A DNA stretch of 41,814 nucleotides, from NCBI RefSeq assembly GCF_000722875.1, contig NZ_JFHR01000049.1, positions 1 to 41,814 of the forward strand, read 5' to 3'. Numbering within the stretch: position 1 is the stretch's first letter; the number at the start of each line of letters is the position of its first letter. This stretch comes from Sphingobium chlorophenolicum (GTDB lineage Bacteria > Pseudomonadota > Alphaproteobacteria > Sphingomonadales > Sphingomonadaceae). Both the position numbers and the translations under genes were made by a program. Of the stretch, positions 17,069 to 24,860 are shown one piece after another. The notes under the pieces were generated by a model. The model made no database searches. It was not told the DNA's origin and saw only the letters and a program-made list of their open reading frames with translations.

Positions 17069-18547
17069 TCAGGATGCGCGAGACTGTACCTGAACCGGCG
17101 CTCCATATTCCGACGCCGTGCCGGGCACGATGACGAGATAGCGGCGGCGATCGTCTGCGGCGTTGCCGACCACCTGCCGGATCGGACCGACCGCGTTGAC
17201 CACAGCCGAGCCCGCCGGGTTGGTCATGAAGGCCGCGAGCGGCTCTATCTGTCCGGAGCCGTCCGGCTTGTCAGCGAGCGCCAGCACATAGGGCTTACGC
17301 GGCTCTAGCCCGGCGACGGCCGCCTGCAGCACCTGTGTGAGACCCTGGTCGAACAGCGAAACACTGGTCCCCCGCTCCGTGGCGGAGGGCCTGACCGCTG
17401 TGAGCGACAGCAGGCTCGCCTTGCCCGCAACGCCGAGTGGCTGAAGGCCCGACGTGCCCTCATCCGCCGCGACGGCGCGCGGCACATAGACCAGCGCCTG
17501 GGGTGCCTGTCCGACCGAAATCTCGGCGATGACTCGGTTCGTCGCCGTGTCGATCGCCGCCACCTTGTCGGCGTTCTCGATGCCGACATAGATCCGCGTG
17601 CCGTCGCCCGAGGGCCAGAGGCCATGCGGCAGCTTGCCCACGGGGATCAGCGCCGTCTGCTCGAACGTATCGGTACGGAAGACCTTGATCGCATCGAGGC
17701 CGCCAACCGTGACATAGGCGAAGGTGCCCGCCATGGTCTTTGCGAAGTTGACGTGGTTGGTGAGTGGGCCTGTGTCGATGGTCCGCAGCACCGAGAATGG
17801 CGGCTTGGCATCGAACACCATCACACGCCCGATATCCTTCAGCGTCAGCCAGACCTGCCGTCCGTCCGGGCTTGCAGCGATGTTCGGGCAGAACGGCGAG
17901 TCCTGCTTGATATGTCCGACGATCTGATGATCGGCTCGGCGGATCACCACGGTCTCGGCCGTGAAGGAAGAGCAGACATAGCCGTATTCGCCGTCCGGCG
18001 AGAATATCTGCATGCCGGGGCCGGCCGGCACGCGGATGCGGGTCTTCTCGGCGAATGTCGTCGGGTCAATGACCGAGATATAGTCTTCGCCGCGCACCGT
18101 GACCCAGAGCTCGCGACCATCGGGCGTGAAGAACGCCTCATGCGGTGAGCGGCCGAGATAGGTGGTCGCCTTCACGGCATTGGTGGCGGTATCGATGAAG
18201 GTCACCGAGTTGGAGCCGATCGACACGACGGCGAGCGTCTTGCCATCAGGCGAGAAACCGAGCCCGTGCACCAGCACTTGCCCGCGATAGAGCGGACTGA
18301 GATTTGCCGGCTGCGGATCGCCGAGCCGGATGACGCCGAGCAGCGCATTGTTTGCCGGATCGATCACCGAGACAGTGTTCGAGAACTGCTCGGCGGCGTA
18401 AACGCGGTCACGGTGGCTCACCGGAATGTCTTCCGTGGCCGATGCGCGCGGCGCCTGGCCGGCGAACGCCTGACTCGCTGGGACAGGCGCGGTGCCCAGG
18501 AGCAGTGTCAGTGCGAGAAGGTGATGTTTCATAGTCGAGCGCCTCAT
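17069..18547 (-). CDS. Exported YVTN/YncE-like beta-propeller protein
   Basis: A protein of about 490 residues with a signal peptide (M-K-H-H-L-L-A-L-T-L-L-L-G-T-A, cleavage near A-F-A-G) and repeated propeller blades such as V-S-V-I-D-P-A-N-N, V-T-F-I-D-T-A-T-N, I-S-V-I-D-P-T-T-F and V-A-A-I-D-T-A-T-N, at intervals of about 40 residues. I use the ATG at 18547, which overlaps the upstream stop as ATGA; a second ATG at 18532 sits directly before the signal peptide and is equally possible. YVTN propellers are periplasmic and of uncertain function. Its place between a DUF305 gene and a sigma factor gene suggests a stress-linked envelope role. Confidence 0.85.
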   Translation of the reverse strand: MRRSTMKHHLLALTLLLGTAPVPASQAFAGQAPRASATEDIPVSHRDRVYAAEQFSNTVSVIDPANNALLGVIRLGDPQPANLSPLYRGQVLVHGLGFSPDGKTLAVVSIGSNSVTFIDTATNAVKATTYLGRSPHEAFFTPDGRELWVTVRGEDYISVIDPTTFAEKTRIRVPAGPGMQIFSPDGEYGYVCSSFTAETVVIRRADHQIVGHIKQDSPFCPNIAASPDGRQVWLTLKDIGRVMVFDAKPPFSVLRTIDTGPLTNHVNFAKTMAGTFAYVTVGGLDAIKVFRTDTFEQTALIPVGKLPHGLWPSGDGTRIYVGIENADKVAAIDTATNRVIAEISVGQAPQALVYVPRAVAADEGTSGLQPLGVAGKASLLSLTAVRPSATERGTSVSLFDQGLTQVLQAAVAGLEPRKPYVLALADKPDGSGQIEPLAAFMTNPAGSAVVNAVGPIRQVVGNAADDRRRYLVIVPGTASEYGAPVQVQSRAS

Positions 18548-18936
18548 GGTTGGATCCCCGCGTTCTTCTGGTCGGCCAGCGCCATGCGCATTGCCCGGAT
18601 CTCGTCTTTCTGAGTGACGATGATTTCCTGCGCGAGACGGCGGACCGTCTCATTGCGGCCGGAGCGCAGCAGCGCCTTGGCCATGTCGATTGCGCCCTGA
18701 TGATGCGGGATCATCATCACGAGGAAGTCGCGGTCGACGTCGCCGGTAGGCTCGACATGCATGGCCGCCATCATTCGCGCCATGGCTGTGTCGTTGTCGG
18801 CTTGGAAGGCCTGCGCTTCCTGTGAGCGCTCGCTGGTCGCCGCGCCAGGATGATGTTGCTGCGCCATCGCCGGGTTTCCAGCCATGGCAAAGGTGCAGAT
18901 CGCGAGAACGATCGCACCGCCTTTGTTGATCTTCAT
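18544..18936 (-). CDS. DUF305-family exported protein
   Basis: A 130-residue protein with a signal peptide (M-K-I-N-K-G-G-A-I-V-L-A-I, cleavage near A-M-A-Q). The mature part has the DUF305 ferritin-like helical signature D-F-L-V-M-M-I-P-H-H-Q-G-A-I-D-M-A and an earlier M-A-R-M-M-A-A-M. The histidines and methionines are thought to bind metal, often copper. I chose the ATG at 18936 over a longer frame to 19086, which would run through the promoter. It leads a four-gene operon with the propeller, the sigma factor and the anti-sigma factor. Confidence 0.85.
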   Translation of the reverse strand: MKINKGGAIVLAICTFAMAGNPAMAQQHHPGAATSERSQEAQAFQADNDTAMARMMAAMHVEPTGDVDRDFLVMMIPHHQGAIDMAKALLRSGRNETVRRLAQEIIVTQKDEIRAMRMALADQKNAGIQP

Positions 18937-18973
18937 TGCTATGGTCGCTCCGTGCTCAGTGCCTTGGAGCGGT

Positions 18974-18999
18974 AGACAGCACAGCCTCTCCTTTATTCC
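18974..18999 (-). promoter_or_regulatory. Putative ECF promoter of the DUF305-sigma operon
   Basis: Minus-strand GGAATAAA (18992-18999), 13 bases, then TGTCT (18974-18978). The divergent gene at 19104 has the same two blocks with the same 13-base spacing. Transcription would start near 18967, about 30 bases before the ATG at 18936. GGAAT-type -35 and TGTC/GTC-type -10 elements are usual for ECF sigmas. Confidence 0.6.
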
Positions 19000-19045
19000 A
19001 TTCCCCTCGAATTTTCTTGGCTGTCTGAAAAAGCTACTGCCGCTC

Positions 19046-19071
19046 GGAATAAATCGGCGACGTCGTTGTCT
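19046..19071 (+). promoter_or_regulatory. Putative ECF promoter of the secreted-repeat gene
   Basis: Plus-strand GGAATAAA (19046-19053), 13 bases, then TGTCT (19067-19071). It duplicates the promoter of the divergent sigma operon on the other side of the same intergenic region. The start of transcription would be near 19078, about 26 bases before the GTG at 19104. Confidence 0.6.
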
Positions 19072-19103
19072 CACTACGGTCACCACCTCAGTAGGAGCAC
19101 ATC

Positions 19104-19484
19104 GTGATCACCAAGACACTATTCGCAGCAGCCATCATCCTTTCGGCTTCCACCGCGGCGTTCGCCGCCGATCCCGCCATGGTCGGCGACACAGCGAAGG
19201 GGCGGACCCTCATCGACGCACACGGAATGACGCTCTACACCTTTGACAAGGACTCCGACGGCAAGTCGGCCTGCAACGGTCCGTGCGCCGTCAACTGGCC
19301 TCCGCTTGCGGCCGCCGCCGACGCACAATCAGCGGCCAGCTACACTGTCGTCGTGCGCGATGACGGCTCGCGTCAGTGGGCCTACAAGGGCCATCCGCTC
19401 TACACTTGGACGAAGGACAAGAAGCCGGGCGACATCACTGGCGACGGATTCCTCAACGGCGCCTGGCACATCGCCCAGCCCTGA
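19104..19484 (+). CDS. Small secreted protein with COG4315-type repeats
   Basis: A 126-residue protein with a signal peptide (I-T-K-T-L-F-A-A-A-I-I-L-S-A-S, cleavage near A-F-A-A). The mature part has two copies of the COG4315/PF03640 secreted repeat: G-M-T-L-Y-T-F-D-K-D with C-N-G-P-C-A-V-N-W-P-P-L, and H-P-L-Y-T-W-T-K-D with a T-G-D-G-F-N-G-A-W-H end. The start is a GTG with AGGAG about six bases upstream. The function of this family is unknown; membership of ECF regulons has been common in my experience of these clusters. A strong hairpin follows the gene. Confidence 0.85.
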   Translation: MITKTLFAAAIILSASTAAFAADPAMVGDTAKGRTLIDAHGMTLYTFDKDSDGKSACNGPCAVNWPPLAAAADAQSAASYTVVVRDDGSRQWAYKGHPLYTWTKDKKPGDITGDGFLNGAWHIAQP

Positions 19485-19503
19485 TCCGCCCGAATTTGAC
19501 TTC

Positions 19504-19530
19504 ACTGCCGGCGGCCCGCTCGCCGGCAGT
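19504..19530. terminator. Hairpin terminator between converging genes
   Basis: ACTGCCGGC (19504-19512) and GCCGGCAGT (19522-19530) form a perfect nine-base-pair stem with a nine-base loop, followed by TTC on the plus strand. It lies between the secreted-repeat gene and the converging DUF2177 gene. Confidence 0.7.
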
Positions 19531-19547
19531 TTCAGCCCCCGGTTGAC

Positions 19548-19961
19548 CTAAACTCTGATCCGCGCGGCGCCAAGATAAGCGAACAGCGCGACAGCGGCGC
19601 CAATCAGCGTGCCCCCGCAAATGTCCGTCAAGGCAAGCTGGAGGCTCCAGTTGCGGATCGCGGCGTAACACGTCAGCGCATAGGTGCCGTAGGTACAAAG
19701 GCCGTAGATTGCGCCGTTGCTGGCGGCGACGGTCCTATTTCGGGCCCGCAACGCGGGAAAAACCGCGAAGTGGCAAAGTCCGAAGATGAAAAGCGGATAA
19801 AATACGAGAACCGGCCAGATATGAGGTTGCTCGGCGAGCACGTCGCCCAATGTGGTCTTGTAGGACCGGGCTCCGAACGAAAAGATGATTGCGGCGTCAA
19901 GAACGCCGAACGCAACGAGAGCGATTATGTAGGCGGCAACGCGCTGTCTCATCGTCAACAT
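19548..19961 (-). CDS. DUF2177-family inner-membrane protein
   Basis: A protein of 137 residues with four membrane helices: V-A-A-Y-I-I-A-L-V-A-F-G-V-L-D near the N-terminus, W-P-V-L-V-F-Y-P-L-F-I-F-G-L, I-Y-G-L-C-T-Y-G-T-Y-A-L-T-C-Y, and C-G-G-T-L-I-G-A-A-V-A-L-F-A-Y-L at the end. These are the family's conserved blocks. The ATG at 19961 is preferred to a GTG-side extension at 19991 because GAGG lies eight bases upstream. It follows the cyclic-di-GMP gene by about 55 bases on the same strand and may share its transcript. Function unknown. Confidence 0.75.
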   Translation of the reverse strand: MLTMRQRVAAYIIALVAFGVLDAAIIFSFGARSYKTTLGDVLAEQPHIWPVLVFYPLFIFGLCHFAVFPALRARNRTVAASNGAIYGLCTYGTYALTCYAAIRNWSLQLALTDICGGTLIGAAVALFAYLGAARIRV

Positions 19962-20015
19962 GTCCACGCCTCTGCGCTCGCGAAGAACCACACCTCATGC
20001 CACGTGCGGCAATCA

Positions 20016-21917
20016 TTAGCCGACAGATGCGCGACGATGTGGACTCGCCAGCTTCTGTTCGGGCACCGAGCCATTCGAGCTCGCGGGGGCCTGTAGGGAA
20101 ACCGGATAGAGAGGAACCGTTCCACCCATTCCCTGCGCGTGCCGGCGCAGAAGCCGCTCCGTCGTCACGCGGTCTCCAGGCCTGGCAAAGGCGAAACCTT
20201 GGCCGAGATGGCAGCCCATCGACCAGAGTTGGCTTGCCTGCACCTCGGTCTCAATACCTTCGGCTACAACCCGAATATCGAGGCGTCTGGCGATATCGAT
20301 CAAACCCTCGACGATCACCATGCTCGGATCCTCCGGCCACAAGCGAGCGACGAAGGTCTGATCAATCTTGATGATATCGACGGGAACACTCAGCAGATGC
20401 GTCAGAGAGGCGTATCCCGTCCCAAAATCATCGAGCGCGACGAGGACGCCAGCCGCGCGCAGGGATTCAATCTCCTTCGCGACGACGCGATCGCGCCGTC
20501 CGAGATACACATCTTCGCTAACCTCAAGCACCAAGTGCTTCAACGAAACACCCGCGCGATCAAATGCGCTCTCGAGCTTCTTTCCGATGCTCCCAGTGTA
20601 GAAATCCGCCGTCGACACGTTGATGCCGACGTGCTGGACCGGAATCCCACTATCCAGCCAATGGCGGATATCTCCAGCTACGGCCGCGAGCATCTGTTCT
20701 GTCAGTTCTGCGGCGACATGGGCGTCCGTCGTCGCCTCATGGAAATCGGCCGCGGTGATCAAGTCACCATCGACCGTACGCATTCTGCAAAGCGCCTCGA
20801 GGCCGATGATCTCGCCTGTGTCCAAGCGCACCACGGGCTGGTAGTGCGCCTCGATACGATCGTCCTTAAGCGCCCCCGCAACATCTCGAATGGCATCCCG
20901 CCTCCGCGTGATGCGGCTACCGATGCCCGGCCAATAGCGGACGAAACCGCCGCGCCCGGTCTCCTTCGCGTGGTAAAGCGCGAAATCGGCGGCTTCGCTC
21001 ACCGCGATCGCCGTCGCCTCTCCTTGCGCGAGAACCGCCCCCCCGATCGTCGCGCGGGGGACGACCATGTGGCCCTCGCAAGGCGCTGGCAGTTCGAGCG
21101 CCGCGAAGATACGCGCGGCCGCCGCGTCGAGATCGCTCAGCAGCTCGGGCGACTGCATGATGACCGCGAACTCATCTCCGCCAAGCCGAAAGGTGATGTC
21201 AGGCGCCATCACATGGGAGATCCGACTTGCGGCGGTGCGTATCAGGGCGTCGCCGGCGAGATGGCCGAAGGTGTCGTTGACGACCTTGAGGTTGTCCAGG
21301 TCCAGGATGAACAGTCCCCACGATCCGATCTCGTCGCAGGGTATGTTCGCCATGGCGGTTTCGAAGGCAGATCGATTTGGAAGACCCGTCAGGGCGTCGA
21401 TGTTCGCACGACGCTCCCGATCGGCGATCCGCTCGTTGCGACGGAGCGCGATGGCGCAGAGGTCCACGCACGCTTCCGCGAGCTCGCGCTCAGCTTTACC
21501 CGGGTAATGCCTGTCGCGGTGATAGAGCCCGAGGACTGCGACCGTGTTCCTTTCATCGTTTAGGATCGGCAGCGACCAACATGCCGTCACGCCAAGGCCG
21601 TCGATCCGCGACGCAAACTTCGCGCAACGGGGATCAACGGTCATGTCTTCGATAATCACGACTTCCCGAAGATATGCCGCAGTTCCACAGGCGCCGACCT
21701 CAGGGCCGATCACCATTCCGTCGAGAGCGTCGGAGTAGTCGTCGGGGAGACTCGGGGCCGCAAGCGGGTGGAGCAGTCCGGCGCGGTCCACGACCAGGAT
21801 CGAGCAGATCGTGCCCGGCAGTTCGGCCTCGACGAGAACGCAGATCTGCCGCGCAGTGTCATCGAGCGGTTCGCCGTCTGCGATCATCCGTAGTATTTCA
21901 TTCTGGATGCGCAGCAA
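20016..21917 (-). CDS. GAF-GGDEF-EAL cyclic-di-GMP enzyme
   Basis: A protein of about 633 residues. A GAF sensor domain is at about residues 10-165 (A-C-G-T-A-A-Y-L-R-E-V-V, D-P-R-C-A-K-F-A), a GGDEF domain at about 175-335 with the intact motif R-L-G-G-D-E-F near residue 246, and an EAL domain at about 350-600 with G-L-E-A-L-C-R near residue 373, A-L-D-D-F-G-T-G-Y-A-S-L, I-K-I-D-Q-T-F and A-E-G-I-E-T. Both catalytic signatures are complete, so it may make and break cyclic-di-GMP; one activity may dominate. The start is a TTG at 21917 (L-L-R-I-Q-N-E-I-L-R, with GGCGGG upstream) and is uncertain; the frame stays open to 22367 but the extra part is not protein-like and crosses the operator at 21955. 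Confidence 0.88.
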   Translation of the reverse strand: MLRIQNEILRMIADGEPLDDTARQICVLVEAELPGTICSILVVDRAGLLHPLAAPSLPDDYSDALDGMVIGPEVGACGTAAYLREVVIIEDMTVDPRCAKFASRIDGLGVTACWSLPILNDERNTVAVLGLYHRDRHYPGKAERELAEACVDLCAIALRRNERIADRERRANIDALTGLPNRSAFETAMANIPCDEIGSWGLFILDLDNLKVVNDTFGHLAGDALIRTAASRISHVMAPDITFRLGGDEFAVIMQSPELLSDLDAAAARIFAALELPAPCEGHMVVPRATIGGAVLAQGEATAIAVSEAADFALYHAKETGRGGFVRYWPGIGSRITRRRDAIRDVAGALKDDRIEAHYQPVVRLDTGEIIGLEALCRMRTVDGDLITAADFHEATTDAHVAAELTEQMLAAVAGDIRHWLDSGIPVQHVGINVSTADFYTGSIGKKLESAFDRAGVSLKHLVLEVSEDVYLGRRDRVVAKEIESLRAAGVLVALDDFGTGYASLTHLLSVPVDIIKIDQTFVARLWPEDPSMVIVEGLIDIARRLDIRVVAEGIETEVQASQLWSMGCHLGQGFAFARPGDRVTTERLLRRHAQGMGGTVPLYPVSLQAPASSNGSVPEQKLASPHRRASVG

Positions 21918-21954
21918 CGAACACCCGCCTGACAACTCATTTATACGAGAGGTG

Positions 21955-21969
21955 CGACTATAATAGTCG
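21955..21969. promoter_or_regulatory. Palindromic operator, copy 1 (before ardC, divergent from GGDEF-EAL gene)
   Basis: CGACTAT-A-ATAGTCG, a perfect seven-base inverted repeat around one central base. The plus strand contains TATAAT at 21959-21964, so the site would cover a -10 element. The same palindrome is at 24682 and 40768. It lies 219 bases before the ardC start and 38 bases before the predicted start of the minus-strand cyclic-di-GMP gene, so it could control either or both. Confidence 0.7.
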
Positions 21970-22082
21970 TGGCCGGTAAACGGCGTGGTAATCGAGATGC
22001 TAAAAGTCGAATTAATCACGTCGATATGAGGGGAAAGCCTTCCCCTGCGGCCGAGCCTCGCGTCTCGGCCGACCCCTTCTGC

Positions 22083-22101
22083 GGGGAGATCCCCGCAACG
22101 C
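22083..22101 (+). other. Stable hairpin in the ardC leader
   Basis: TGCGGGGA at about 22080-22087 and TCCCCGCA at about 22090-22097 form a perfect eight-base-pair stem with a two-base gap, which lies in a longer leader with two further small inverted repeats (GGGGAA/TTCCCC near 22029-22043, and GGCCGA/TCGGCC near 22050-22071). With no T tract these look like leader structure and not a terminator. Confidence 0.45.
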
Positions 22102-22132
22102 CCCCTAGAGTGAGAGTGCGGACCGGCTTTGC

Positions 22133-22180
22133 CGTGACGGGTTGAGAGCGGGGAGAGAGCTTCCGGCGCCCGTCGCGGAG
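22133..22180 (+). ncRNA. radC-motif-like structured leader of ardC
   Basis: CGTGACGGG (22133-22141) can pair with CCCGTCGCG (22169-22177), a nine-base-pair stem with one G-T wobble, enclosing TTGAG and GGGGAGAGAGC. The same frame (CGTGACGGGTTG, purine-rich GAGAGAG core, CCCGTCGCGGAG) is in the parB leader at 24802. The layout resembles my recollection of the radC RNA motif, reported in 5' leaders of antirestriction, radC, integrase and methylase genes. The final GGAG serves as the ribosome binding site of ardC, so folding could control translation. Confidence 0.6.
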
Positions 22181-22187
22181 ATCCGCG

Positions 22188-23150
22188 ATGTCCAGAAAGA
22201 CCGCAACCGTTCGCGCCGGCCAGGACCGGACGAGCCTCTACGACGAAATCACCGGCAAGATCATCGGCGAGCTGGAAGCCGGACGCGTCCCATGGGTCCA
22301 GCCATGGGGGACCGCCGCGGCGAAGGCGCCCCTCGCCATGCCGAGGAACGCCGCCACCAGCCGGCACTATTCGGGGATCAATGTCCTGATCCTATGGGGC
22401 GCCGTCGTCGAACACGGCTTCCCGGGCCAGAGCTGGCTCACCTTCCGCCAGGCGCTGGCTCTCGGCGGTAATGTCCGCAAGGGCGAGCGCGGCACGACCG
22501 TCGTCTATGCCGATCGCTTCGTGCCGGACGGCGAGAAGCGCCGAGCCCGCGAGACCGGCGAGGACGCCCAGGCGATCCCGTTCCTGAAGCGCTTCACGGT
22601 GTTCAACGCCGCGCAGTGCGAGAACCTGCCGGACGATATCGCCACGGTCGCGCCGCCACCGCCGCCGGGGCTGGTCGAGCCGCAGGTCGAGGTTCTGATC
22701 CGCTCGACGGCCATCGACTTCCGCATCGGCGGCAACCGGGCCTTCTATGTCCCGGCGCTCGATTACGTCCAAGTCCCACCGCCCCAGGCCTATTTCGATC
22801 CCATCAACTGGCACCGCACGGCGCTGCACGAGCTCGGCCACGCAACGGGCCATCCATCCCGGCTCGGCCGCGACATGACCGGCGCCTTCGGCACCAAGAA
22901 ATACGCCTTCGAGGAGCTGGTCGCGGAGATGAACGCGGCCTTCTGCTGCGCCTCGCTCGGCATCGTTCCGACCGTACGGCACGCGGACTATCTCGGATCG
23001 TGGCTGGAGGTTCTGCGCGAGGACAATCGCGCTATCGTCCGCGCCGCCAGCCAAGCGAGCAAGGCAGCCGACTGGCTGCTCGCCCATGCGCCCGAGACCG
23101 GCGCGCCAGCGCTGGCCGCCGATATCGAGCTTAAACGGAGGGCGGCATGA
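22188..23150 (+). CDS. ArdC-family antirestriction protein with zincin-like domain
   Basis: A 320-residue protein. The N-terminal single-strand-DNA-binding ArdC domain (about residues 12-135: Y-D-E-I-T-G-K-I-I-G-E-L-E-A-G, W-L-T-F-R-Q-A-L-A-L-G-G-N-V-R-K-G-E) is followed by a zincin-like metallopeptidase domain with T-A-L-H-E-L-G-H near residue 213 and a downstream E-E-L-V-A-E-M-N-A that could supply the third ligand. ArdC of plasmid pSa protects incoming single-stranded DNA during conjugation. It is led by an operator and a radC-like leader and followed by two tightly linked small genes, a standard position near the head of such ICE modules. Confidence 0.9.
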   Translation: MSRKTATVRAGQDRTSLYDEITGKIIGELEAGRVPWVQPWGTAAAKAPLAMPRNAATSRHYSGINVLILWGAVVEHGFPGQSWLTFRQALALGGNVRKGERGTTVVYADRFVPDGEKRRARETGEDAQAIPFLKRFTVFNAAQCENLPDDIATVAPPPPPGLVEPQVEVLIRSTAIDFRIGGNRAFYVPALDYVQVPPPQAYFDPINWHRTALHELGHATGHPSRLGRDMTGAFGTKKYAFEELVAEMNAAFCCASLGIVPTVRHADYLGSWLEVLREDNRAIVRAASQASKAADWLLAHAPETGAPALAADIELKRRAA

Positions 23151-23464
23151 CCACGATCGCTTATCCTCTACGGCCTTTTCTCGACTGCTCGACTATCCAC
23201 CTGTCCTCCGCTTCGCGCGTCTATCTCGAACGGCATGCCGAACGCGGCGAGGAGCTGATCTCATCGACACCCTACGGCTGGTTCGTCTGGGTGGATGAAG
23301 GCGAGCTTGAGGACCAACCTGGCGATCTCCAGGCGATCAAAGCCTATGCTCGGCGCCTCGGCGCCGAGTACATCCTCTTCGACCGCGATGCGCCTGAAAC
23401 CGACGCGCTGGAGATCTTCGACGATTCCGAAAGCTCCATTCGCGAAGCGCGGGAGGCGATCTGA
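23147..23464 (+). CDS. DUF5983-like small ICE protein
   Basis: A 105-residue soluble protein that starts within the ardC stop (ATGA overlap) and ends one base into the next gene. The stretch Y-G-W-F-V-W-V-D-E-G-E, then D-L-Q-A-I-K-A-Y-A-R-R-L-G-A-E-Y-I-L-F-D-R-D-A and L-E-I-F-D-D resembles the DUF5983 family of mobile-element proteins, as I recall it. The protein is strongly acidic, which is frequent among DNA-mimic antirestriction proteins, but that role is only a guess. Confidence 0.7.
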   Translation: MTTIAYPLRPFLDCSTIHLSSASRVYLERHAERGEELISSTPYGWFVWVDEGELEDQPGDLQAIKAYARRLGAEYILFDRDAPETDALEIFDDSESSIREAREAI

Positions 23465-24243
23465 TGCGCTTCCGTCGCTGGCCCCGGCCTACCGCCTATC
23501 GGGAGACGCCGCGCAAACGCGCGGCGTTCCTCCGCAAGCAGCACCTCGAGCGGGAGGCGCTGCCGCTCTTCGCCGACGCCATCGCCGCGCGGCAGCACGG
23601 CGTCGACGAGGAGATGGCCCGCCGCCATGTCTGGTGGGACGAACGCGAGCATGACCAGCGCGACGCCCGCGCCAGGCGCTGGCGCGAGGCGCGGGCCAGG
23701 CTCTTCGCGTTGCCCGATCTGCTGCGCGCCAAGGTGCGGGGGCTATGGCGGACATGCCCATATCCGGCTGATCCGGCGAGCTTCGCGGACTTCCTCCATC
23801 AGATCGCAGTCGGCCGCCTTGATCCAGACCGGCCGCCCTGGGTATTCCATCAGAGATCCCAGGCGCGGATCACCGCCAATCCCGCCACGTTCAACGAGGC
23901 CTTCCGCCAGATCGGACGCAAGCTGGTCGGCGGCGGTCCCGACACCAGCCCGACCGACGAGTTGCTGTTCTGCGGCAACCTCGGCTCGGGCATCCTCTTC
24001 CTCACCTCGCGCGCCCGGCTGATCGGCCAGAACGAGAGCTTCTACACATCGTCCCATCACCGCCTGCGCGACTTCGACGTCGCCCGCAGCGATCATTGGG
24101 TTGAGATCGATGTCCGCGGCGAATGCTCCGAATCGGACCTTTCGCTGATCGAGCAGCTTGCCCAGGCCGCCAACACGCGTCCCGTCATTGTCCGCCGCAT
24201 CGATCCGCTCGCCGGTCAAGGCGGTCAGCTCCGCGCCTCGTGA
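23464..24243 (+). CDS. Conserved ICE hypothetical protein
   Basis: A 259-residue protein starting at the last base of the previous stop (TGATG). The first 90 residues are very rich in arginine (R-R-W-P-R-P, T-P-R-K-R-A-A-F-L-R-K, R-D-A-R-A-R-R-W-R-E-A-R-A-R), suggesting nucleic-acid contact. The remaining part is an independent globular domain (L-L-F-C-G-N-L-G-S-G-I-L-F-L-T-S-R-A, F-Y-T-S-S-H-H-R-L-R-D-F). I do not recognise a catalytic motif. Together with ardC and the DUF5983-like gene it forms a three-gene translationally coupled operon. Confidence 0.65.
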   Translation: MRFRRWPRPTAYRETPRKRAAFLRKQHLEREALPLFADAIAARQHGVDEEMARRHVWWDEREHDQRDARARRWREARARLFALPDLLRAKVRGLWRTCPYPADPASFADFLHQIAVGRLDPDRPPWVFHQRSQARITANPATFNEAFRQIGRKLVGGGPDTSPTDELLFCGNLGSGILFLTSRARLIGQNESFYTSSHHRLRDFDVARSDHWVEIDVRGECSESDLSLIEQLAQAANTRPVIVRRIDPLAGQGGQLRAS

Positions 24244-24292
24244 CGACCGTAGAACCGGCGATACGCTGATCCGACTTTACGGCCTTACGCCT

Positions 24293-24607
24293 CTACGGAT
24301 CGACGGGCGATGTCGGTCCCCTCAGACTCTCCTTCAGCGTCGCAGCCCAGATGGCGAGGATCGCGCCTTCCAGATCGTCGTCGTCTCCAACGACCACGCT
24401 GAAGATCCCGAGCAGGTTGGAGAATTCCTCCACTTCCAAGTGGCCGCGCGCCTGCAACGCGGTGACCAGCATGGTCAGCGCCTTGCCATTGGCACCGACC
24501 AGGGCGCGCTCGACGGCGGAGAGCTTCGGCTGTGAACGTCGTAGGCCGAGCGTCGCGATCCAGCTGCGCAAGGATGCCGGTTTCTTCGTTTTGTTCATCG
24601 CCTCCAT
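24293..24607 (-). CDS. Small hypothetical protein divergent from parB
   Basis: A protein of 101 to 104 residues (ATG at 24607 or at 24598). It has a basic N-terminus (K-T-K-K-P, L-R-R-S-Q-P-K) and a helical, acidic C-terminal part (L-T-M-L-V-T-A-L-Q-A-R-G-H-L-E-V-E-E-F, V-V-V-G-D-D-D-D-L-E-G-A). No family recognised. It points away from parB, and the palindromic operator at 24682 lies 75 bases upstream, so it may share that site. Confidence 0.5.
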   Translation of the reverse strand: MEAMNKTKKPASLRSWIATLGLRRSQPKLSAVERALVGANGKALTMLVTALQARGHLEVEEFSNLLGIFSVVVGDDDDLEGAILAIWAATLKESLRGPTSPVDP

Positions 24608-24681
24608 CCGATCGATCCGAGCGCCCGGCCGATCCGACGCACGTGAACATTGCGGAGGCCGATAGCGCCGCCACGGTAGGG

Positions 24682-24696
24682 CGACTATTATGGTCG
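24682..24696. promoter_or_regulatory. Palindromic operator, copy 2 (before parB)
   Basis: CGACTAT-T-ATGGTCG, the palindrome seen at 21955 and 40768 with one mismatch in the right arm, extended here by outer GG/CC pairs (24679-24698). TATTAT at 24686-24691 is -10-like. It lies between the small minus-strand gene (75 bases) and parB (165 bases). Confidence 0.65.
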
Positions 24697-24801
24697 CCCC
24701 AGGTCAAAGCCAGCGGAGATTGTCTCGACCGTATCCGGATCGGTTCGGTTGTCGCGGGCGTCCGCGCCGAAAGCAGAGAGTAAGAGGGGGGACGGGATTT
24801 T

Positions 24802-24851
24802 CGTGACGGGTTGGAGGTCGAGAGAGAGGCTCTCGGCCGCCCGTCGCGGAG
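24802..24851 (+). ncRNA. radC-motif-like structured leader of parB
   Basis: CGTGACGGG (24802-24810) can pair with CCCGTCGCG (24840-24848), enclosing TTGGAGGTCGAGAGAGAGG and CTCTCGGCCG. It is nearly the same as the leader of ardC at 22133, and also ends in GGAG just before the start codon. An inner stem GAGAG/CTCTC is possible. The likeness between two leaders of unrelated proteins supports a conserved RNA element rather than chance. Confidence 0.62.
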
Positions 24852-24860
24852 TACATCCCG

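Noticed and set aside
20139..21563. 474-residue open frame antisense to the GGDEF-EAL gene
   Set aside because: The minus strand carries complete catalytic motifs; this frame shows none.
21918..22367. N-terminal extension of the cyclic-di-GMP protein
   Set aside because: The open frame continues through the operator and the ardC leader, and the translation is arginine/glycine-rich noise, so the TTG at 21917 was preferred.
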